A stretch of 9,474 bases of DNA from Nitrospirota bacterium (GTDB taxonomy: Bacteria > Nitrospirota_A > Leptospirillia > Leptospirillales > Leptospirillaceae). The notes under the pieces were generated by a model. It was not told the DNA's origin. It made no database searches and was given only the letters and a program-made list of their open reading frames with translations. This document shows positions 5,122 through 9,474 of the stretch, piece by piece. The position numbers and the translations under genes are program-made. The stretch is from positions 1 through 9,474 of the forward strand of contig JAKAAM010000036.1 in the NCBI GenBank assembly GCA_021802325.1, given 5' to 3'. Position 1 is the first letter of the stretch. Every line of letters begins with the position of its first letter.

Positions 5122-6096
5122 ATGCATGATATTGCCCTGCATGACCGCTTCTTCAAGTCGACGTTGGGGCGCCCGGACCGTCTGGGAAAGGTCCTCAAAG
5201 CCTTTCTCCCCACCAATATCTCGGCCTCTCTCGATCCCGGCTCGCTTGTGCCGTTGGGGACGGAGTCCGTGGGCGAGGGTCTCGACTCTTCCCTCATGGA
5301 CCTCGCCTTCTCGGCCCGGTTCGGCGATCAGGAGGCCCGGATCCATCTGATCGTAGAGCACAAAAGCTCCCCCGATCCCCGTACCCATTTTCAGATCGCC
5401 CGTTATCTTTGCGGACTGTGGATCCGGGAGCTGAAGGAGGGGCTTCAGCCGCGTCCCCTTCTGCCGATCCTCTTCTATCACGGGGTGGTCCCCTGGACTC
5501 TCCCGTCGAGGCTCACCGAGGTCCTTCGACCTCCGTCAGAGCTTCTTGCGGTCACGCCCGACTTTGTTCTTCCCCTCATCGATCTTCGTCGGGTCGACGA
5601 CGAAGAGATCCGTCATCACGTGGACGATCTCGAGGCTGTGTTGGCCCTTCTCTCCCTCAAGCACATTTTCGATGGGGTCGAGACCCTCGTCCGGCTTCTT
5701 CTGAGGGAGATCTGGGAGCGGAAGGCCCCCCATGCTATACTGAAGCCAGAGATGAACTATATGGCAGGCGTCTATAAAATCACCAATTCCCAAGAGATGA
5801 AGCAGATTGTCGACCCCATCGCCAGGGAGGTAGGAATGGCTCAAGACATCGTCGAGACATGGCTGGACGAATATCTCCAGCAGGGACTTCAAAAGGGACT
5901 CGAGCAGGGGCTCCAGCAGGGGCTTGAGAAGGGGCTCGAGAAGGGCTTCCAGCAGGGAGCCCGGCTGAAAGAAGAGCAGGTGATCCGAACCCTACTCAAG
6001 AAAAAGACTTTTTCTTTCGAGGAGATCGCCTCCTTGGTGGGTGTCGAACTCTCCCGGGTGCGGGAAGTGGCGGAGAGTCCGGAAAGGGGATCCTGA
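5122..6096 (+). CDS. Rpn-family PD-(D/E)XK nuclease (RpnL-like toxin)
   Basis: This 324-residue protein opens with MHDIALHDRFFKSTLGRPDR, the typical HDxxFK start of the Rpn (recombination-promoting nuclease/putative transposase) family. The nuclease core shows D60 in SLMDLAFSARF, E79-x-K81 in IHLIVEHKSSPD and Q91 in THFQIARYL, so the metal-binding and catalytic set is intact. LPILFYHGVVPW (114-125) is the conserved family strand. Residues 170-240 are helical. Residues 254-281 are seven tandem four-residue repeats (QGLQ, KGLE and variants), followed by a short C-terminal module (SFEEIASLVGVELSRVREVAE) resembling a helix-turn-helix. Rpn proteins were first linked to recombination and transposition. 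In E. coli the full-length protein is a DNA-cutting toxin with anti-phage activity, blocked by its own separately translated C-terminal domain. The start has AAGGA six bases upstream. The neighbouring integrase and gene-poor surroundings suggest accessory DNA. Confidence 0.88.
   Translation: MHDIALHDRFFKSTLGRPDRLGKVLKAFLPTNISASLDPGSLVPLGTESVGEGLDSSLMDLAFSARFGDQEARIHLIVEHKSSPDPRTHFQIARYLCGLWIRELKEGLQPRPLLPILFYHGVVPWTLPSRLTEVLRPPSELLAVTPDFVLPLIDLRRVDDEEIRHHVDDLEAVLALLSLKHIFDGVETLVRLLLREIWERKAPHAILKPEMNYMAGVYKITNSQEMKQIVDPIAREVGMAQDIVETWLDEYLQQGLQKGLEQGLQQGLEKGLEKGFQQGARLKEEQVIRTLLKKKTFSFEEIASLVGVELSRVREVAESPERGS
5733..5741 (+). promoter_or_regulatory. Candidate intragenic extended -10 promoter inside rpn
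   Basis: TGCTATACT (5733-5741) has the TGn extension and a -10 hexamer matching 5 of 6 consensus bases. There is no good -35 box at 16-18 bases, which extended -10 promoters tolerate. Transcription would begin near 5748, about 90 bases before the internal start codon at 5836. Confidence 0.4.
5836..6096 (+). CDS. Putative internal RpnS-like antitoxin (in-frame start within rpn)
   Basis: An ATG at codon 239 of the Rpn gene is preceded by GGGAGGTAGGA, a near-ideal Shine-Dalgarno sequence with about five bases between GGAGG and ATG. The purine-rich sequence is stronger than the AAGGA used by the full-length gene. Translation here would give an 86-residue protein: a short helix (MAQDIVETWLDEYLQ), the seven four-residue repeats, and the C-terminal helical module. 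It would lack the nuclease domain. In the E. coli Rpn systems the C-terminal domain (RpnS) is made from such an internal start, dimerises through a helix with four-residue repeats, and neutralises the full-length toxin. The same layout is visible here; that it is translated and acts as antitoxin is inference. The nested extended -10 promoter upstream would allow expression independent of the toxin. Confidence 0.55.
   Translation: MAQDIVETWLDEYLQQGLQKGLEQGLQQGLEKGLEKGFQQGARLKEEQVIRTLLKKKTFSFEEIASLVGVELSRVREVAESPERGS
5881..5964 (+). repeat. Seven 12-bp tandem repeats in the rpn C-terminal region
   Basis: Seven consecutive in-frame 12-mers of the type CAGGGGCTCCAG / AAGGGGCTCGAG encode Q/K-G-L-Q/E units (one unit has Phe for Leu, and the last is QGAR). 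Copies differ at a few bases, mostly exchanging Gln for Lys or Glu. Copy number could change by slippage or unequal recombination without shifting the frame. In the known Rpn proteins such four-residue repeats vary widely in number between strains. Confidence 0.9.
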
Positions 6097-6405
6097 TTCG
6101 GCGCTCTCCCTAGCCTCGTCCTTGTTGACCGGGGGAGGAGCCCGACCGTCAAATCTTCACCTCCCGTCGTCAGTGAGGACAGCATCTTATTGTGTGTTCC
6201 TCTCATAATGGAATTCTCAGTCCATGTCCAGTGGGGGAAAAGACTTGGGGTTCACGATGTACGGCCATCAGGAAAAAACCGGCAGGATGGCCTTAGCACC
6301 AGGACGATGTCCACGGTTGTAACTTGACGAGGAATGAGAGTTCCGGGGGCAAGCTCTCTTGCGTCCCATAAAGGATCTATTCCCTTTCTGTGGCTCGGAG
6401 CGTTT
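6097..6405. other. Gene-free 309-base stretch between rpn and integrase
   Basis: No credible gene is seen. TTGACCGGG (6125-6133) and CCCG-acc-GTCAA (6141-6152) can form a stem with a three-base bulge just after the rpn stop, a weak transcript-end candidate. A perfect seven-pair inverted repeat, GGCCATC (6263-6269) with GATGGCC (6286-6292), lies further on. Its meaning is unknown. Confidence 0.4.
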
Positions 6406-7314
6406 CTACGTCTCCCTTTCGGTGCGATCAAGCTCCTCCACGATCGTCTCGGGCCTGAGATGGGTGTATCGCTTGAGCATCTGAAGCGTTTTATGTCCGG
6501 TGATGGCCGCCACCGTCATGGTTCCCATGCCCCGCTCAAAGAGTCGGGAGGTGGCTTCATGTCGCAGGTCGTGAAAACGGATGTTCTCAAGAAAGTTTGG
6601 ATCAGCTCTCTTTCCCGACCCAAGACATTCCTCCTCATAAGTCGTACGGGCCCGCGCCACGGCCCGCCCGAACGCCTGGGTCACGGAATCTGCCTCCATC
6701 ATCCAGACCCGTTCATCGGCCATTCCCCTGTCGAGCGAACCCAGAATGCCGACGGCTTCCTTGGAGAGGGGAACGACCCTCCTCTCTCCGTTTTTTGTGT
6801 CGGGCAGAACTACCGTTCTCTTTGCCAGGTCCACATCCCTCCATCTCATTGCTGTTACTTCGCCTCGGCGCATGGCGGTCTCCAGAACAAATCGAAGAAG
6901 TTTTTCCAGGATGGCGGACCCTGTGGCGCGGACGATGGCGTCAATCTCCCCCTCGGCAAGACGGCGGTCGCGGGCATTTCTGATCTTGGGCAAAGTTCGG
7001 GCGGTAAACTGGCCTCGAAGATCGAGCGCCCAGTCTTCCGAAGCCACGGTAAAAAGATGTCGGATCAGGGCAAGCTCAAGACGGACGGTTGAGGGAGAGA
7101 CATGCCGTTGCCGTTCGATGGCATAGAGACGCCAATCCGAAGGAATAAAGGAGGAAAGAGGACGTTGCGAAAAAGGATGGGCCATCCAGTACCGGATCCT
7201 TGAAACCTCTTGTCGGGCCCCCTTCTTAAACCGGGTGTATTGTTCTGCATACAGGGACAGGGCTTCCCCAAGGGTTAACTCCTTTTTGAAGGGGTCAGAA
7301 TTCTCTCCATTCAT
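6406..7314 (-). CDS. Tyrosine recombinase / integrase
   Basis: This 302-residue site-specific recombinase (start at 7314) has an N-terminal SAM-like DNA-binding domain (about residues 11-105, with LTLGEALSLYAEQY and the SPSTVRLELALIRHLFTVA helix). The catalytic domain has the full active-site set: R149 in ETAMRRGEVTAMRW, K174 in DTKNGERR, H248 and R251 in FHDLRHEATSRL, H274 in TGHKTLQM, and nucleophile Y283 in KRYTHLRPE. Such enzymes cut and rejoin DNA through a 3'-phosphotyrosine and typically integrate phages or islands at tRNA genes. A tRNA-Arg gene lies 226 bases beyond the start codon. An ATG 11 codons upstream (7347) lacks a ribosome site; ATG 7314 has GGAGGAAAAGGAA ending about eight bases before it. 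The gene appears complete and likely active. It lies at the 5' side of the tRNA, not the usual 3' side. No excisionase or second att copy was seen. Confidence 0.9.
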   Translation of the reverse strand: MNGENSDPFKKELTLGEALSLYAEQYTRFKKGARQEVSRIRYWMAHPFSQRPLSSFIPSDWRLYAIERQRHVSPSTVRLELALIRHLFTVASEDWALDLRGQFTARTLPKIRNARDRRLAEGEIDAIVRATGSAILEKLLRFVLETAMRRGEVTAMRWRDVDLAKRTVVLPDTKNGERRVVPLSKEAVGILGSLDRGMADERVWMMEADSVTQAFGRAVARARTTYEEECLGSGKRADPNFLENIRFHDLRHEATSRLFERGMGTMTVAAITGHKTLQMLKRYTHLRPETIVEELDRTERET

Positions 7315-7540
7315 TCTGACGTTTCCTTTTCCTCCAACCTCTTGCATGGTTGCACTTTTGCCCCACTTCCGCTAAAGTTTTGACTGTTGGTGGTTAAGAT
7401 ATCCATTCGGGACTGTCCTCATCCAAAACAAGGAATTTTCTTGAGGAGATCTGCCTAGCCGATTGGACTTGGAGTCTTTTACAGGATTTCACACCACCCG
7501 TCAATCCTTTATCATCAATCTATTTTTTCTTCCTTAAAAC

Positions 7541-7617
7541 GCGCCTGTAGCTCAGTAGGATAGAGCGTCGGACTTCGAATCCGCAGGTCGCAGGTTCGAT
7601 TCCTGCCAGGCGCACCA
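7541..7617 (+). tRNA. tRNA-Arg (anticodon TCG, with encoded CCA)
   Basis: The acceptor stem GCGCCTG (7541-7547) pairs fully with CAGGCGC (7607-7613), followed by discriminator A and an encoded CCA (7615-7617). The D-arm GCTC...GAGC and the T-arm GCAGG-TTCGATT-CCTGC are intact. The anticodon loop CTTCGAA gives anticodon TCG, reading CGA. The anticodon stem TCGGA/TCCGC has four good pairs and one mismatch (T against C at position 27-43), a mild oddity that many tRNAs tolerate. A T-rich tract lies just upstream at about 7521-7532. The gene neighbours a tyrosine integrase and is a plausible integration target. Confidence 0.95.
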
Positions 7618-7727
7618 TCGTTGCCAATCCCCGAACAAACCAATCAGATTTTGGAATGGCCGACAAAGACTATCTCCTAGAAGGTTTTCGTTTCGGAAGT
7701 TCTCTTGGGGCTCTTGAGTTTTTGCAC

Positions 7728-7762
7728 AAAAAAAGAGGGGAGAGACGTTCGTCCCTCCCCTC
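7728..7762 (-). terminator. Rho-independent terminator of the Cyt572-like gene
   Basis: GAGGGGAGAGAC (7735-7746) and GTCCCTCCCCTC (7751-7762) form a 12-position stem with a single A/C mismatch and a four-base loop. On the minus strand the stem is followed directly by a run of seven T (7734-7728). It lies 24 bases after the stop codon of the cytochrome gene, an ideal placement. Confidence 0.88.
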
Positions 7763-7786
7763 TCTGAATCCGGAACCCGTTAACTT

Positions 7787-9474
7787 CTAGTAGGCGAAGT
7801 CGATGCCCACAGAGAAGTTGTTGGCTTCCACATTGCCGAAGAATTGGTTGCTACCTACTGTTGTATTCACTCCGTTTCCTGCAACTCCTGCAGCAGTAGT
7901 CCATCCACTCAAAGCACCCGCAACTCCGTAGTTGATCATGAACTGATACTGGGCAAAGAGCGAGATATCCGCCCGGTCGGAGCCCCAGAGCCAGTAGCGA
8001 TCAGAAAGAGTGAACGCAAGCACGTTGTCAAAGTTTCCAGGAAGTGCAGATATTCCAGTAAATCCTGGCTGCTGCATCATGTTGAGCTGATTGTAAATAA
8101 AGGAAATCATGTTGGAGTTTGTTCCGCTCTGGGCAAAGAAGCCACCAAAGGTCGGTTGCCAATCGGCCTGCACAAGCCATGTCATGTATTCAGCGCCTGA
8201 CGTGGCCGTATTAGAGCCAGTATAACCGGGCATTAATGGCGATACAGCCATCATACCGGTTGGATCATTGGCAATTTCCCAGGCACCAAAGATGTTAAGC
8301 CCACCATTGGGGATTGGGTTAAGCATCACGTCAACACCTTCACGACTATATGTTGTTGAAGGAGATGTACCTCCGCCTGCAGCAAGAGCACTGCCTTCTC
8401 CAACAAGGGCAAAGGCGCCTATCCGTTCTCCATTTGTCCGTCCCCACCCACCAAAAGACTGGGTTAGGTGGACAAAGTAGTTGAAACCATTATTATTCAC
8501 TGGCGCTTGTGCCGCACCCGCAAGTCCAGCACTTCCACCGACTCCATTACCTGACACTCCAGAGTTTGAACCATAGAGCCCGGAGTTGGGGATGAAGCTC
8601 ACAGAAAGCCTCGTCTCGCAGGGATCGAGCGAGAAAGCTTTTTGGGTCATACAAGAGGCAGGGCTATTGATGTGATACCCGAAGTAGCGGAACGAGGTCA
8701 CATCGTTGTTCAGCTGGAACATGTCTCCGTCATAGTAGAGTGCACCAATGCCAAGAAAATTGAATCCAGCATTCGAAGCGCCCCCGTTATTCATGACCTC
8801 GGCCGTCCCCGGCTGAAAGTCATACATTGTCCAGGGAGAGCTGGTTCCGATATAAACATTCCGCTGGTTGGAGAAGGGAGCGTCAACGGAAGACTTTCCC
8901 GCATAGATGTTGAGCCAGGTCGTGTTGAAAAGGTCATCGAAGCGGACCCAGAGTTTCACGATCTGGAACCCGCCGCCTCCGGCGTAGGAGGGCTGAACCC
9001 AGAATGAGATCCAGTTGTTAAGAAGACCGCCCGACTCGATGTCCCAGGGAGTATTGGCTGACGCTCCATTCGCCCAGCCCCCCCGCCCTTGGGTTCCGGT
9101 GGCGCCTGTTCCTGATCCTATTTCATTATAAGCATTATTATTATTGCCCCCCGTGTTTGGAGCATTGTCAGTGTTTGCTGATCCATGGGTCGAAACCCCA
9201 TTCACCTGGGTCCCATAATACGCCATGGACATGTGGAAGCCGATGGGGAAGTAGTTCTGGTTGCCCGGCTTCTCGAACATCATGTCGAGGCCGTTGGCCT
9301 TACCGGTGGAGCTCATCATGAAGCCGCGGTCCTTGAAGAAGTGACCGGTGTCGGCAAGCTTTGGCCACTGGATGTGGCAGAAGGCGCAGGGAAAGTTGTA
9401 CTTTCTCGCAAAGCCCGGATAGGCGCCTTTGCCCTTGTTGGAGAAGGCAGTGCTCTTGCTGCAGGCGGAGGTAC
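7787..9474 (-). CDS. cyt572: Cyt572-like outer-membrane cytochrome c with porin-like barrel (N-terminus missing)
   Basis: The frame is open to the right edge (561 visible codons). A single c-type haem site, PCAFCHIQWPKLADTG, has the CxxCH at 9374-9388. It sits in the pattern K-Y-x-x-x-C-x-x-C-H-x-x-x-P-K-L-x-x-x-G-x-x-F-K-x-x-G-(F/Y) seen in a family of monohaem cytochromes fused to barrels. The next 510 residues are rich in Gly, Asn, Ser and alternating aromatic segments, and end in SVGIDFAY; a terminal aromatic is typical of outer-membrane barrels. Two cysteines (in PASCMTQ and LDPCETR) may form a loop disulfide. Cyt572 of Leptospirillum is a monohaem outer-membrane cytochrome predicted to be beta-rich, of similar size, that oxidises Fe(II). 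The match of architecture and length is the basis for the name; a paralogue with another role is possible. The signal peptide lies off the window. Codons in 9416-9474 fall in an inverted repeat and may not be authentic. Confidence 0.68.
   Translation of the reverse strand, partial: TSACSKSTAFSNKGKGAYPGFARKYNFPCAFCHIQWPKLADTGHFFKDRGFMMSSTGKANGLDMMFEKPGNQNYFPIGFHMSMAYYGTQVNGVSTHGSANTDNAPNTGGNNNNAYNEIGSGTGATGTQGRGGWANGASANTPWDIESGGLLNNWISFWVQPSYAGGGGFQIVKLWVRFDDLFNTTWLNIYAGKSSVDAPFSNQRNVYIGTSSPWTMYDFQPGTAEVMNNGGASNAGFNFLGIGALYYDGDMFQLNNDVTSFRYFGYHINSPASCMTQKAFSLDPCETRLSVSFIPNSGLYGSNSGVSGNGVGGSAGLAGAAQAPVNNNGFNYFVHLTQSFGGWGRTNGERIGAFALVGEGSALAAGGGTSPSTTYSREGVDVMLNPIPNGGLNIFGAWEIANDPTGMMAVSPLMPGYTGSNTATSGAEYMTWLVQADWQPTFGGFFAQSGTNSNMISFIYNQLNMMQQPGFTGISALPGNFDNVLAFTLSDRYWLWGSDRADISLFAQYQFMINYGVAGALSGWTTAAGVAGNGVNTTVGSNQFFGNVEANNFSVGIDFAY
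8367..8425 (+). repeat. 59-bp inverted repeat, internal copy
   Basis: This segment is the exact reverse complement of the last 59 bases of the window. On the minus strand it encodes RIGAFALVGEGSALAAGGGT, which reads naturally as barrel sequence, so this copy is probably the original. Confidence 0.93.
9416..9474 (-). repeat. 59-bp inverted repeat, edge copy
   Basis: It is identical to the reverse complement of 8367-8425; identity stops immediately inward of 9416. As read in the cytochrome frame it gives TSACSKSTAFSNKGKGAYPG, unlike the rest of the protein until the final GAYPG. It reaches exactly to the window edge, which suggests a chimeric contig end, though a true inversion is possible. 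Confidence 0.93.

Noticed and set aside
6334..7092. 252-codon plus-strand frame
   Set aside because: Antisense to the integrase, which has a complete catalytic set.
7315..7786. Second copy of the tRNA-Arg 3' end as an att site
   Set aside because: I scanned the surrounding gaps for a repeat of the tRNA 3' part and saw none; the other end of any element would lie elsewhere.
8642..9007. 121-codon plus-strand frame
   Set aside because: Antisense to the cytochrome/barrel gene; no domain or start signal.
9134..9145. (ATT)4 run encoding four Asn in the cytochrome as a phase-variation site
   Set aside because: It is a triplet repeat, so slippage would not shift the frame, and four copies is short.
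1..9474. CRISPR array
   Set aside because: No regularly spaced direct repeats with unique spacers are present; the only tandem array is the coding 12-mer repeat in rpn.

Overview
The window looks like a chromosomal piece from a Leptospirillum-type (Nitrospirota) acidophilic iron oxidiser. The best clue is the right-hand gene: a single CxxCH haem motif followed by about 500 residues of Gly/Asn/Ser-rich beta-barrel-like sequence ending in an aromatic residue. This is the architecture of the outer-membrane iron-oxidising cytochrome Cyt572 of Leptospirillum. The taxonomy and the Cyt572 identity are inferences made without a database search.

Left part (1-4650), housekeeping genes. A 5'-complete gene on the minus strand, cut off by the left edge, encodes a stand-alone PCP_red-domain protein. 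It diverges from a DUF721/DciA-like gene (578-1090, +). A two-gene operon follows: a ThiS/MoaD-type sulfur carrier (1196-1444) overlapping by four bases a TtuA-family tRNA 2-thiolation enzyme (1441-2379). A compact acetate kinase (2451-3551, -) converges on it, with a nested inverted repeat in the gap. A PPK2 polyphosphate kinase (3838-4650, +) diverges from ackA.

Middle part (4651-7540), accessory in character. A 470-base gap with no recognisable gene leads into an Rpn-family PD-(D/E)XK nuclease (5122-6096, +). Its 3' third carries seven 12-bp tandem repeats, encoding 4-residue repeats. It also has an in-frame internal ATG with a strong Shine-Dalgarno sequence and an extended -10 promoter upstream. 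This matches the gene-within-a-gene RpnL/RpnS toxin-antitoxin anti-phage arrangement known from E. coli. After another short gap comes a complete tyrosine integrase (6406-7314, -), and then tRNA-Arg(TCG) at 7541-7617.

Right part (7618-9474). A strong rho-independent terminator on the minus strand (7728-7762) closes the Cyt572-like gene (7787 to the right edge, -), whose extreme N-terminus is missing. The last 59 bases of the window are a perfect inverted copy of 8367-8425 inside the same gene. The sequence right at the edge may therefore be an assembly or amplification chimera, or a real inversion, and the first visible codons should not be trusted.

The genes do not form one pathway. The window joins tRNA modification, phosphate and acetyl-phosphate energy metabolism and an electron-transfer outer-membrane cytochrome around a small defence/integration patch next to a tRNA gene.
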